16,462 nucleotides of DNA from JBAXGW01 sp037139195 (GCA_037139195.1 JBAXGW010000083.1:1-16462), one strand, 5' to 3'; positions 7,476 to 15,733 are shown, numbered from the stretch's first letter. Numbers and translations: made by a program. The notes: generated by a model from the letters alone, not told the origin.

Positions 7476-8093
7476 TTAATCGCGTGAAATGTAAATGTCT
7501 TTGCGTAAATTGAAATCCTTTCTCCATTCAATATAACCGAAAACAGCCAATAGCGTGAATATTAAATACAGGAACGTGAAGCCGTATAAATCTTTTACAA
7601 AATAAATGCCAACACAAACCAAATCGTTGATAATCCATAGAATCCAGTTTTCGATGTATTTTTTTGCCATCATAATAGTCCCAATAACGCCCCAAACAAA
7701 AACCAGCGAATCCCAATAGGGAAGAGCTGCATTGGTGTATTTTGTAAATACATAGCCTAAAATTGGAGCGGCAATTAGCGTAGTAATGAAATACAAAGCC
7801 AATTCTTTCAAGGGTATTTTCGAAACTTTTGCTTCTGTTTTTGCTTCGCCGCCATAAAGCCAATAGTACCAGCCATAAAGCGTCATGAAGAAGTAGAATA
7901 TTTGCAAAGCAAAATCTAAATACAAAAGAGAAAACCAAAATATCCAGCCCGAAAGAATTACATTAATAAGAGCAACAGGCCAGCACCAAATAACCTGACG
8001 TGCAGTAAGAAATACGCCAATAATACCCGATACGGTAGCAATTACTTCAACTTTATTTTGTAAAATCCAACTTGTAAGGTCTTGTAGAATCAT
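7476..8093 (-). CDS. pnuC: PnuC-family vitamin transporter, probably nicotinamide riboside
   Basis: A 205-residue inner-membrane protein of the PnuC family (SWEET-like fold), with about seven hydrophobic segments across residues 15-190. Family-type sequences are YFFMTLYGWYYWLYGG (67-82), ENWILWIINDLV near 147-158 and the ending LFTLLAVFGYIEWRK. These carriers move an unphosphorylated vitamin precursor by facilitated diffusion, with uptake driven by intracellular phosphorylation. The NadR-like kinase downstream favours nicotinamide riboside. The thiamine-specific branch (PnuT) is the main alternative, because a TPP-riboswitch receptor lies in the same region. However, no TPP riboswitch precedes this gene, which has its own promoter and a leader of about 180 bases. 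Confidence 0.9.
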   Translation of the reverse strand: MILQDLTSWILQNKVEVIATVSGIIGVFLTARQVIWCWPVALINVILSGWIFWFSLLYLDFALQIFYFFMTLYGWYYWLYGGEAKTEAKVSKIPLKELALYFITTLIAAPILGYVFTKYTNAALPYWDSLVFVWGVIGTIMMAKKYIENWILWIINDLVCVGIYFVKDLYGFTFLYLIFTLLAVFGYIEWRKDFNLRKDIYISRD

Positions 8094-8142
8094 TTAATTT
8101 AGCAAAGTTTGTAAAGTTATATAGTAAAAAGTTTATAAAGAA

Positions 8143-8187
8143 CCTCTAATATGCTAATAAAACAAGTGTTTTCAAGTGTTTTAGAGG
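8143..8187 (-). promoter_or_regulatory. Possible stem-loop in the pnuC leader
   Basis: In the untranslated leader of pnuC, CCTCTAA (8143-8149) and TTAGAGG (8181-8187) are perfect inverted repeats. Between and partly within them lies a tandem 10-mer, CAAGTGTTTT twice (8163-8182). It could be a regulatory RNA structure, but I do not recognise it as a known riboswitch, and the AT-rich context makes chance pairing possible. Confidence 0.35.
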
Positions 8188-8278
8188 CAAATTAGGGGCG
8201 AAAATCTGAATTTTAAATCAGTTTTTCTATGTTATTTTTAATTTGAATAATCTACTCTTGCAGAGTTTATTATCGATT

Positions 8279-8310
8279 CAAAGATAGCAAACTTCACAAA
8301 AGCTATCAAA
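8279..8310 (-). promoter_or_regulatory. Bacteroidota-type promoter for pnuC
   Basis: On the minus strand, TTTG (8307-8310) and TATCTTTG (8279-8286) are separated by 20 bases, matching the -33 TTTG and -7 TAnnTTTG elements of the Bacteroidota primary sigma factor. Initiation near 8272 would give a leader of about 180 bases before the pnuC ATG at 8093. No other promoter match of this quality lies between it and the gene. Confidence 0.75.
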
Positions 8311-8369
8311 TATATTTTACAAACGAGTATGAAAATTTAATTTTTTCTTTGCTCGTTTTTTTATTTGGG

Positions 8370-8679
8370 TTAATCGTTACAATCAGGGTCGCTATTCTGT
8401 AACATCTCAATTAAGTTTATGGCTTGGAGAAATGCTTTCTCTTCTTTTAAATCTTCGGGAATTTCGTTTTCTTTATCAAAATCTCGATAAAAGGCAAACC
8501 ATTTTTGAAATCCCAATGTTTCTTGCTGATTTAATTTTCTGTAAAAAAAATCTACTTAAAATTCGAGGGTCTGATGTTCGTGGTGGAATAGTTTCTAATT
8601 TTTTGAATGCTAAAATAAATGAAGACAATTCATTATCGTCTTGTTTATCTGTAAACATTAAAAATTCAAAAAAATCCAT
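8370..8679 (-). pseudogene. Unknown small protein, frameshifted in an A8 run
   Basis: I do not recognise this gene. From the ATG at 8679 the frame reads MDFFEFLMFTDKQDDNELSS and continues to a stop at 8476, but its last 20 or so residues look like read-through in a wrong frame. At a run of eight A (plus strand 8543-8550) the other frame continues sensibly, as FYRKLNQQETLGFQKWFAFY through KEEKAFLQAINLIEMLQ to DPDCND and a TAA at 8370-8372. Removing one base from the run gives a single 102-residue, acidic, helical-looking soluble protein. It may be a true pseudogene, a sequencing error in the homopolymer, or a slippage switch. It has its own promoter match and lies next to the RiPP exporter remnant, so a cluster role such as immunity is possible but unsupported. 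Confidence 0.7.
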
Positions 8680-8696
8680 TAAAGCAAATTATTAGT

Positions 8697-8727
8697 CAAA
8701 TGTAAAAAAATATCTAAAGAAAAACAA
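8697..8727 (-). promoter_or_regulatory. Bacteroidota-type promoter for the small unknown gene
   Basis: On the minus strand, TTG (8725-8727) and TACATTTG (8697-8704) are 20 bases apart, which fits the -33/-7 pair. Initiation near 8690 would leave a leader of only about 10 bases before the ATG at 8679. It starts directly after the HlyD remnant's stop codon, so the small gene can be expressed apart from the RiPP operon. Confidence 0.7.
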
Positions 8728-8733
8728 TTTAAT

Positions 8734-8994
8734 TTACTTCGCTTGATTTTTCAATATAGCTTTAATCGGATTAAAGAAGCGTTCAATTAATCGAACATCT
8801 TCGGTAACAACTTCAGCAACGCCTTGCATTTCCTGACTGAATGGGAGTTTCTTTTTGTAGTTGGTTTGTAAACCATTTGGCAAATCTACTTCAACAATGT
8901 AAAATGATTCGGTTGGAATGAGCGCAATGTTTTTTATTTTGCCAGTTACCATGCCATATTCCATATATGGATAGATGTTAAACTTTATATTTAC
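8734..8994 (-). pseudogene. HlyD-family adaptor, C-terminal remnant
   Basis: The open frame after a TGA at 8995-8997 reads VNIKFNIYPYMEYGMVTGKI and continues to LPNGLQTNYKKKLPFSQEMQGVAEVVTEDVRLIERFFNPIKAIL. This is the typical end of the beta-barrel domain and tail of a Bacteroidota HlyD-type periplasmic adaptor used with peptidase-containing ABC exporters. A full protein is about 430 residues, so some 350 N-terminal residues (membrane anchor, coiled-coil hairpin, lipoyl domain) are missing. An ATG at 8964 could start a 76-residue product, but it would have no signal or anchor. The frame upstream of the TGA keeps a few family-like residues (SKISQ), then meets another stop, so this is most likely a decayed gene left by deletion. 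Confidence 0.8.
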
Positions 8995-9016
8995 TCACTG
9001 ACTAATTTTGGAATCC

Positions 9017-9514
9017 TTAAAGATTTATTTTGTGGAATATCCATCCAAACAGAGATTCCTTTTTAATAGTTATTTTGCAAGGAATTTGGACTTTATCTTT
9101 TATTTTCAAATTATGACTTTTTAAAAAAAATAAAACTTTAGATTGTGAAATTGATGCTTTACAAAAAGAATTAACACTACTTATAGTAATTGTTTTCTCA
9201 ACACTCTGAATTTCTAATCTCAATAATGGGCAATTCACCTTATAAATCTGATTTAAATCAATTTCTACGATTAAACCATTTTTAATTTGTGATAAATCAG
9301 ATGCATTAAAAATAATTTTAGATTCATCTTCACTAATTTCGGCTGTTACATCTACTATAGTATTGTGCTCAACTAGAGTCGAAGTGAAAATAATAAGCAT
9401 TAGAACGACAGAAAGAAAACTGATCCCAATTCTAACAACCATAGGCGGAATTTGTCCTATAATATTATTAACTTTTTCACTTCTAAGCTCAATTGTACTT
9501 TTCTGTAATTCCAT
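9017..9514 (-). CDS. Short HlyD-like membrane protein without coiled-coil hairpin
   Basis: A 165-residue protein whose first 50 residues match the start of Bacteroidota HlyD-type adaptors: a short cytoplasmic IELRSEKVNNIIGQIPP, then one membrane helix at about 25-48. The rest is beta-rich and periplasmic, with FNASDLSQIKNGLIVEIDL (about 69-87) resembling the adaptor beta-barrel domain, and a tail LFGWIFHKINL resembling the adaptor C-terminus. The long alpha-helical hairpin and lipoyl domain of a normal adaptor are absent, so it could not reach a TolC-like channel in the usual way. Its ATG comes 2 bases after the exporter stop codon, which implies a partner role with that ABC protein. It is either a naturally reduced adaptor or an internally deleted one. 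Confidence 0.7.
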   Translation of the reverse strand: MELQKSTIELRSEKVNNIIGQIPPMVVRIGISFLSVVLMLIIFTSTLVEHNTIVDVTAEISEDESKIIFNASDLSQIKNGLIVEIDLNQIYKVNCPLLRLEIQSVEKTITISSVNSFCKASISQSKVLFFLKSHNLKIKDKVQIPCKITIKKESLFGWIFHKINL

Positions 9515-9516
9515 GA

Positions 9517-11712
9517 TTAATTTCCTAATTCTAATTGATTTCTAACTAGATCAAAATATTGTCCTTTTTTTTCTGTAAGTGAATAATGATTTCCTATTTC
9601 AGAAATTTCCCCATTATCAAGTACAATAATTTGGTCTGCATTCTTTACCGTACTTAGTCTATGCGCAACAATGACAACAGTTTTGCCAAAATAAAAACTA
9701 TTAAGATTCTCTACTATTAAACGTTCATTCTTTGAATCTAACGCATTTGTCGCTTCATCAAAAAATAAAAAATTAGGATTTTTATAAACAGCTCTAGCAA
9801 TAAGAATTCTTTGTTTTTGACCTTGACTTAAATTTTGACCTTCCTGCCCAATTATTGTGTTATACTTCAATGGCAAGCTCAAAATAAAATCGTGTATACA
9901 CGCTGTTTTACATGCATATTCTAACTTTTCTTTATCAATTATATCCTCTGAAATAGCCACATTTTTTGCAATTGACTCGCTAAAAATAAATCCATCTTGC
10001 ATAACTGCACCACAATTTCTCCTCCAAACTTCTGTGTGGATATGCTTCAAATCTATTTTATCAATAAAAATATACCCTTCAATTGGCTGATAATATTGCA
10101 AAAGAAGTTTTAATAATGTTGTCTTTCCACTTCCACTTGCACCGACAATTGCAGTAACTTTTCCATGAGGTATTGATAAAGAGATATTATTTAGTACTTT
10201 TTTCGACTCTGGCCCCTCGTATTGAAATGTCAAATTTTCTATTTTTACAACATTCTCTTTAATCTCAGACAAAGAAGAAGTTTTCCCTATATTCTCATCT
10301 TCTTTATTGTGGATTTCATTAATTCTTTCTAAGCTAATTTTAGAATCTTGTAAATTTAACACAAATCGTAATAGTTGTTCTATCGGCAAATTCATTTGTC
10401 CAATAATATATTGTGTTGCAAGCATCATCCCAAGAGTCATTTGGTTGTTTATCACTAGCGCAGCAGAAGTTATAGTGATAAGCATATTTTTTGATTCATT
10501 TATAAATATATTTCCAGAATCCCTAATTTGCTGAAGTTTAAGTAAGGATACTTGTAAATCAAATAAATCTGCTTGTATGTCTTCCCATTCCCATCTTTTT
10601 CTTTTTTCACAATTCTGCAATTTAATTTCTTGCATTCCAGAAATTAATTGATATGTATTTGATTGATTTTTTGCTCTTTGACTGAAAAATTTATAATCTA
10701 ATTCTCTTCGTTTTTTTAAAAATAATAGAGTCCAAAGCACATAGATGACACTTGAAATGAAAAATATTATAAATATCTTAATACTATACATATAAAGCAT
10801 TCCACTAAAAACTATGAGCGAGAATAATGAGAATACTGTCTCTAGAGAATTGGAGGTAATTAGATTTTCAACTCTTTGATGATCTTCAATTCTCTGCAAA
10901 ATATCACCTGTTTGTTTAGTATCAAAGAATTTCATTGGCAATTTCATGAGTTTCATGAAGAAGTCTGAAATTAAAGATAGATTAATTCTAATACTAATGT
11001 GCAATAAGAGCCAACGTCGTATAAACTCAACTGACATCCTACTTATTATCAAAACAGATTGAGCCAATAATACCAGATAAATAAACCCAATATTTTTATC
11101 TTTAATCCCAGTGTCAATAATTGACTGAGTTAATAAAGGAAAAAACAGCTGCATAATACTACCAATAAATAGTCCAAGTATTAATTGCAAAAAATACTTT
11201 TTATATTTAATGAAGTATGAAATTAAAAGTGCTAAACTTTCCTTTGGCTTGCTTGAAGTATTATTTTGAAAAAACGAGTTTGTTGGCTCTAGTAATAAAA
11301 CCACGCCTTTTTCCTCTTCTCCTGATTTTGTGCTAATCCAACGTTCAATAAATTCGGACTCTTTAAGAGCAATCTTCCCAAAAGATGGGTCCGCAATATA
11401 AAAGATCCTTTTTCCTTTACGCTTAGAGATTTTATAAAGAACAATATAATGCTCCTGATTCCAATATAATATACAAGGCAGTGGAGCCTTATTAACAAGC
11501 TTTTCAATATTTAACCTACAGCCTAATGTCTTAAATCCTATTTCTTCTGCTGCGCCACTTACTGAAAGCAACGAAACACCTTCTCTTGTGGTAAAACATT
11601 TTTCTCTTAACATATCTAAAGAGAAATATTTCCCATGGTGTTCAGCAATCATTTGCAAACAAGCTGCACCACAGTCCATAATATCAAATTGTCTGGCGTT
11701 TTTAAATTTCAT
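9517..11712 (-). CDS. Peptidase-containing ABC exporter (C39 domain, bacteriocin type)
   Basis: A 731-residue inner-membrane exporter that cuts leader peptides after a double-glycine-type site and pumps out the core. Residues 1-130 form the C39 cysteine peptidase: oxyanion Gln8, Cys14 (DCGAAC), His88 (NQEHYIVLY) and Asp108 (IADPSFG), all present. A six-helix ABC membrane domain follows at about 160-470. The nucleotide-binding domain has Walker A GASGSGKTT near 523, signature LSQGQKQR near 629, Walker B FLFFDEATNALD near 652 and the H-loop VAHRLST near 682. I chose the ATG at 11712, giving MKFKNARQFDIMDCG as in relatives, over a TTG at 11724. It then starts one base after the stop of the upstream barrel-protein gene. 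The catalytic residues suggest an active peptidase suited to the Ala-Gly leaders encoded at 15734-16399. Confidence 0.95.
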   Translation of the reverse strand: MKFKNARQFDIMDCGAACLQMIAEHHGKYFSLDMLREKCFTTREGVSLLSVSGAAEEIGFKTLGCRLNIEKLVNKAPLPCILYWNQEHYIVLYKISKRKGKRIFYIADPSFGKIALKESEFIERWISTKSGEEEKGVVLLLEPTNSFFQNNTSSKPKESLALLISYFIKYKKYFLQLILGLFIGSIMQLFFPLLTQSIIDTGIKDKNIGFIYLVLLAQSVLIISRMSVEFIRRWLLLHISIRINLSLISDFFMKLMKLPMKFFDTKQTGDILQRIEDHQRVENLITSNSLETVFSLFSLIVFSGMLYMYSIKIFIIFFISSVIYVLWTLLFLKKRRELDYKFFSQRAKNQSNTYQLISGMQEIKLQNCEKRKRWEWEDIQADLFDLQVSLLKLQQIRDSGNIFINESKNMLITITSAALVINNQMTLGMMLATQYIIGQMNLPIEQLLRFVLNLQDSKISLERINEIHNKEDENIGKTSSLSEIKENVVKIENLTFQYEGPESKKVLNNISLSIPHGKVTAIVGASGSGKTTLLKLLLQYYQPIEGYIFIDKIDLKHIHTEVWRRNCGAVMQDGFIFSESIAKNVAISEDIIDKEKLEYACKTACIHDFILSLPLKYNTIIGQEGQNLSQGQKQRILIARAVYKNPNFLFFDEATNALDSKNERLIVENLNSFYFGKTVVIVAHRLSTVKNADQIIVLDNGEISEIGNHYSLTEKKGQYFDLVRNQLELGN

Positions 11713-11713
11713 T

Positions 11714-14113
11714 TTATTTCCCAACCTTATAATCTTTCGTACCTCTATCTCCTTTATTTAAATTATATTGAATTCCTATAAAAAATAATCTTTTTTGGAA
11801 TGTTGCATCTTCTATTGTTGTCTGATTTATACCCATATAATTTGTATAACTACCATTTTTTGTTAAATCATCAAATAAATTCTTAATCCCTAATGATATA
11901 TACCATTTGTTATTAAATAATTTTTTAGTAATATTTATTGATGAATTTATATAGCTATAGTCATAACCATTTAGTGTTATTTCTTTGCTTATATAATTTA
12001 CAAACATAGCATAAGAAGTAGTTTTATTAATTTTACCATTAAAACTTAATTTAATATTATAACCAATATTCTTTTTTTTAACTTCATAATTGTTAGCAAA
12101 GCTATTGGCTTCTATAATGGAGTGAAATAAGCTTCCAGATATATTGACATCATGTTTTTTCTTAAATAAAAACCACGAAGATAAATCTATTCCAATATTT
12201 CTTTTTGAGGCAATATTTACAGGCTTATTTATAGAAATAAATTCATTATATAAATAATTAATATTAGATATTTCATTATTTGTAATACTATAAAAAGCTT
12301 CTGATGAAAAATTCCAAGCATCTTTATTAATAGAATAACCTAAGTAAAAATTATGAAATTGAACTGGTTTTAAATTTGAATTTCCAACAGACCAATTTCT
12401 TGAACTACTTTTATCAATAAATTCACATAATTGATAGTAATCTGGTGTATTTTCAGTTTTTGTATATGAGATTTTAATATCTTGCAAACTATCTATTGGG
12501 TAAGATATTGTGGCTGAAGGCTGAAAAAGAGTATATTCACTTCTAATACTGATAGTCGTGTCCTTTAGATTTGTCAAACATCTCATATAATTTGCATCTA
12601 ATGTATTTAAAAGCATATTTATTCCACCATCAAATTTCCACTTTTTATAAGTTCCTCCAAATCTTGAAAACAAATTATGATCTTGAGATGACACCTTGGT
12701 TCTCTTCGAATTTGGTTTAAACAAAACATCTTCCCTGTAATACTTCTCGTCATCGTTCAAATTTAATACAGCAATACTGCTCAATCCAACGTTCCATCTT
12801 AAGTCTGATTTAAAAGGGCAATTAAATAAAATATCACTAAAAATAGTATTCTTAACATTAAGACTATTAACATTGAAATTAGGAGTGCTATCGTTATTAA
12901 GCCCATTGCTAAATAATTGATAAAACAGAGTATTGCTCTTATCATTGTTTGTATTATTTTGAAAAGAGATACTTGCCTTAATACTTCTCTTTAAAGAATC
13001 TAAATAATGCAAAAAAAACAGAGAGGCTCCGCCTCCTTTATATTGGCTTTTGTTAATTTCGTTTGTTCTATATTTATCATATGGATTATTCTCTAAACTT
13101 AAAGAATTTATAGCCTGATTATTTGTTGCATTATTGTTCCCGAATAAGCCAATTCCAAATAAAAACAACGTTTTTTGAGTTATGGACTTACAGCCTAGCA
13201 TGTCAAAATATTGATTGCTTTTACTCTTCTGTTTCATAGTATCAGATTGTTGAAAAGAATTATTATTATAGCTTAATAGACCATCTGTATAGGAATTATT
13301 ATATTTTTTAATATTTTCAACATTAAAATTATTGAAAAATACAATTTTCTTAGCTTTGAAATTTAGATTTGAAAAAAACTTAGATTTATCAATTTGTTTA
13401 GTATCAATAGTCCCACCACTTCCTGAAAGCACCCCACTTAAACCATCAGTTAAAGTTTGTTTCATTTTTATATTTATAATAGCACCAGTATTGCCCCCAT
13501 ATGTTGAAGCATCAATGACTTCTATTTTATAAATATTGCTTGTTGGCATCATTTCTATTTTTGGATAAATAAATTGAGAAGGCTGATCATCAACATATAT
13601 AGTTGCGGTCATCCCTTTAGCTTTTATATTATTGTTTTCATCTATTACAATACCGGGAATTGTTCTTAAAATATCAAAGATATTCAATGAAGAGGATGCT
13701 TTAGCATCACTTATACTATAAGATTTTCTATCAAACAAAACCTGTGTTGATATTGGTTTTGCGGAAATCTCTGCTCCTTTTAAAATTGTTTGCGATTGAC
13801 CAAGATATATTTTTGAATTTTTACTTAATTTAAATTCATTAATTAATATGTTTTTATCATAATACCCCATGCACTTAATATATAGATACTTAGCGCTAGG
13901 ATTTATTTTTTTTATTATAAAATCCCCATTTTCATTGCTAATTGCACCATTTATTATTGAGTCTTTATCATTTTTAAGAACCACTAGGGTATAAGGAATA
14001 GGAGTTTTATACACACTATCACAAATACGTCCTTTTATCTCAGTTTCTTGAGAATATACAAAGTTTATGTTTACGGATGCTATTAAAACAAAAATCAGCA
14101 TTATTTTTTTCAT
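11714..14113 (-). CDS. TonB-receptor-type outer-membrane beta-barrel protein in the RiPP operon
   Basis: A 799-residue outer-membrane protein. Residues 1-21 are a signal peptide (MKKIMLIFVLIASVNINFVYS). A carboxypeptidase-regulatory-like domain spans about 24-105 (EIKGRICDSVYKTPIPYTLV). A plug-like domain follows at about 120-225, with DILRTIPGIVID and VIDASTYGGNTGAIINI. The remainder is a large Asn/Ser-rich barrel. Its last beta strand (LFFIGIQYNL) is followed by 14 polar residues instead of ending on an aromatic, which is unusual for a barrel C-terminus. It most resembles the outer-membrane barrel proteins related to TonB-dependent receptors. It lies between the maturase and the exporter on the same strand and abuts the exporter start, so it belongs to the RiPP operon. 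It could release the mature peptide, import it or a metal, or act in immunity; the sequence does not choose. Confidence 0.88.
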   Translation of the reverse strand: MKKIMLIFVLIASVNINFVYSQETEIKGRICDSVYKTPIPYTLVVLKNDKDSIINGAISNENGDFIIKKINPSAKYLYIKCMGYYDKNILINEFKLSKNSKIYLGQSQTILKGAEISAKPISTQVLFDRKSYSISDAKASSSLNIFDILRTIPGIVIDENNNIKAKGMTATIYVDDQPSQFIYPKIEMMPTSNIYKIEVIDASTYGGNTGAIINIKMKQTLTDGLSGVLSGSGGTIDTKQIDKSKFFSNLNFKAKKIVFFNNFNVENIKKYNNSYTDGLLSYNNNSFQQSDTMKQKSKSNQYFDMLGCKSITQKTLFLFGIGLFGNNNATNNQAINSLSLENNPYDKYRTNEINKSQYKGGGASLFFLHYLDSLKRSIKASISFQNNTNNDKSNTLFYQLFSNGLNNDSTPNFNVNSLNVKNTIFSDILFNCPFKSDLRWNVGLSSIAVLNLNDDEKYYREDVLFKPNSKRTKVSSQDHNLFSRFGGTYKKWKFDGGINMLLNTLDANYMRCLTNLKDTTISIRSEYTLFQPSATISYPIDSLQDIKISYTKTENTPDYYQLCEFIDKSSSRNWSVGNSNLKPVQFHNFYLGYSINKDAWNFSSEAFYSITNNEISNINYLYNEFISINKPVNIASKRNIGIDLSSWFLFKKKHDVNISGSLFHSIIEANSFANNYEVKKKNIGYNIKLSFNGKINKTTSYAMFVNYISKEITLNGYDYSYINSSINITKKLFNNKWYISLGIKNLFDDLTKNGSYTNYMGINQTTIEDATFQKRLFFIGIQYNLNKGDRGTKDYKVGK

Positions 14114-14311
14114 AACATTAATTTAAAAATATTATATATCATTATTGTTCCACATTAATTTCGGAGTATTATCGTAATTTATTGGGAAATTTCGACTAAA
14201 TACAACACTCCTTTTTTTCATATCAAAATTGATAATTTATAATTAATCGTTTATTATATTTGTCAGAAACCAGATATTATAAGACAGATACACATATTAG
14301 ACTCTCACTCA

Positions 14312-15673
14312 TTAAGTATTTGAATTTACAGCATCTTCACTGATTTTCTCGCTATTTTTCTTGCTTATTTCATACTGTATTTCCAAGAAACGTTCGAGAG
14401 TTTTCCCTTTCTGTATAACACAACAATCAATTTTCTTGTCAAAGTATTTGTTTTCAAGGCGCTGATAAGGGCATCCTCCACCGCATATAGGCAAATAGAA
14501 ACATTCTTTACACATTTTATCATCTGTTGGATTTACTCCAACTAAATATCTACCTAATAATGTTATGTTGGTAATTTTATTGTCTTTTATATTTCCTATG
14601 CATTTATTTTCATCACCAATATCATTCCAACATTTGTAAAGATCACCCTCAGGACCAATAACCCACCCATATAAATTAGTTGCTGCACAACTGGTTATTC
14701 CTGTTAAATGTGGAAAAAAATTAAAATTTGTATTGTTATGATTCTCATATTGGGACAAATAGAATGCAATTTCTTCCTTTTTATTTAAGGCACAGCTTTC
14801 TGAATCATAACATCCTTCTGATCCGCCAAAGTCAGTAACTAAAGCTGGATAAATATGTGCTTTTGGAAATCGCTCACTTAATTCTTTAACATATTTATGA
14901 TAATTTTCATAATTTGCTTTGTCAATATTTATCCTAATTGAAAGATTTATATCTTCTGTTTCTTTATAGAAACTATCAATATTTGAAATTACCATTTCAT
15001 AAGAGTCCGCATTTGTTTTATGAGCCCTTTTTTTATTATGCTCTTCTTTGTCTCCATCTATTGTAACTTGTATAAAGCTAATTTTAAATTGTTTAATCTT
15101 CTCAATATTTTCCTTATTTAATAGATATCCATTAGTGACCATAGAAGCAGAAAAATCAACACTATTATTTATCAATTCATTTGTAATGCGTTCAATTGAA
15201 TCCATTGCTAGCAATGGTTCTCCGCCATACCAAGAAATGCTGTATTTGCATTTATTAGCTGAATAATCACTAATAATAGATTTAGCAATAGCATTTTCAA
15301 CCTGAAGGCTCATGTACTTTGGCTTGTTATTACCTTTTGATATTTCAAAACAGTATTCACATTTGAAATTACAGTCAAGTGTTGGTGCAATAGTAAACCC
15401 CTTGCTTTTACTAGAGGATTTATTCAAAAATGAGTTTAGTTTGATTGTATTAATTAAATCTTCACTAGTCTCATTTACTAAGATCTTCATGTCAATTATT
15501 ATTTTTTGGAGTTTATCAGAACAAAAACTTAACTCCTCTGGATTATCTTTAATTTTTTGTAATTGCAATTTTATTTCAGGCGTGATTCGAATAAAAGAAT
15601 TTGAAAAACTATTATAAAGCATTGCGCCATATTTATCAGATTCAAATTCGTAATTATATTTTGACCAATTCAT
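14312..15673 (-). CDS. Radical SAM/SPASM peptide maturase
   Basis: A 453-residue enzyme. The radical SAM cluster motif is C101-x3-C105-x2-C108 in TLDCNFKCEYCF. The SAM-binding GGEPLL is at 150-155 and TNGYLL at 180-185. The C-terminal SPASM region has Cys at 329, 348, 358, 388, 391, 397, 401, 417 and 418, including CKECFYLPICGGGCPYQR, enough for two auxiliary iron-sulfur clusters. Residues 1-90 form an N-terminal domain that may bind the leader. Such enzymes install thioether or carbon-carbon crosslinks in ribosomal peptides. Three precursor genes lie immediately upstream on the same strand (60-base gap to the nearest). From memory it resembles the GG-Bacteroidales and CXXX-repeat maturase groups; which one, and the bond formed, are not settled by sequence. 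Confidence 0.94.
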   Translation of the reverse strand: MNWSKYNYEFESDKYGAMLYNSFSNSFIRITPEIKLQLQKIKDNPEELSFCSDKLQKIIIDMKILVNETSEDLINTIKLNSFLNKSSSKSKGFTIAPTLDCNFKCEYCFEISKGNNKPKYMSLQVENAIAKSIISDYSANKCKYSISWYGGEPLLAMDSIERITNELINNSVDFSASMVTNGYLLNKENIEKIKQFKISFIQVTIDGDKEEHNKKRAHKTNADSYEMVISNIDSFYKETEDINLSIRINIDKANYENYHKYVKELSERFPKAHIYPALVTDFGGSEGCYDSESCALNKKEEIAFYLSQYENHNNTNFNFFPHLTGITSCAATNLYGWVIGPEGDLYKCWNDIGDENKCIGNIKDNKITNITLLGRYLVGVNPTDDKMCKECFYLPICGGGCPYQRLENKYFDKKIDCCVIQKGKTLERFLEIQYEISKKNSEKISEDAVNSNT

Positions 15674-15698
15674 ACTATGTTTTTTTATATTTATAATT

Positions 15699-15724
15699 AA
15701 AACGGGTGTTTTATTCCCCGTTTT
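15699..15724 (-). terminator. Hairpin between the last precursor gene and the maturase
   Basis: On the minus strand AAAACGGG (15724-15717) pairs with CCCGTTTT (15706-15699) across a 10-base loop. It lies 9 bases after the stop of the third precursor and 26 bases before the maturase ATG. The stem ends in TTTT, but the following sequence is A/T mixed rather than a long T-run. It is therefore more likely a leaky terminator or RNA-stabilising stem than a full stop. Confidence 0.5.
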
Positions 15725-15733
15725 ATTTTGATA

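Noticed and set aside
7528..7938. Minus-strand open frame of 136 codons inside the pnuC-type gene.
   Set aside because: It is an out-of-frame shadow of a clear membrane protein, with a Cys/Arg/Phe-rich composition typical of shadows.
8094..8272. Known riboswitch (NAD-II or TPP) in the pnuC leader.
   Set aside because: No THI-box blocks are present, and I cannot recognise the NAD-II aptamer. Only a weak stem and a doubled 10-mer are visible.
8319..8362. ACAAACGAG/CTCGTTTTTTT as a terminator after the small unknown gene.
   Set aside because: The loop is 24 bases and the T-run is on the plus strand only, so it would not end the minus-strand transcript.
8432..8695. Plus-strand open frame of 87 codons opposite the small unknown gene.
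   Set aside because: The minus strand gives a better reading once the A8 frameshift is allowed, with an acidic natural-looking protein and a promoter match.
11713..11724. Upstream TTG start for the ABC exporter, overlapping the barrel gene.
   Set aside because: The ATG at 11712 gives the normal family N-terminus and sits one base after the upstream stop codon.
14255..14262. TATATTTG on the plus strand, a possible -7 promoter element in the gap between maturase and barrel protein.
   Set aside because: The nearest TTG lies 23 bases away, longer than usual, and the RNA would only run antisense to the maturase. AT-rich sequence gives such matches by chance.
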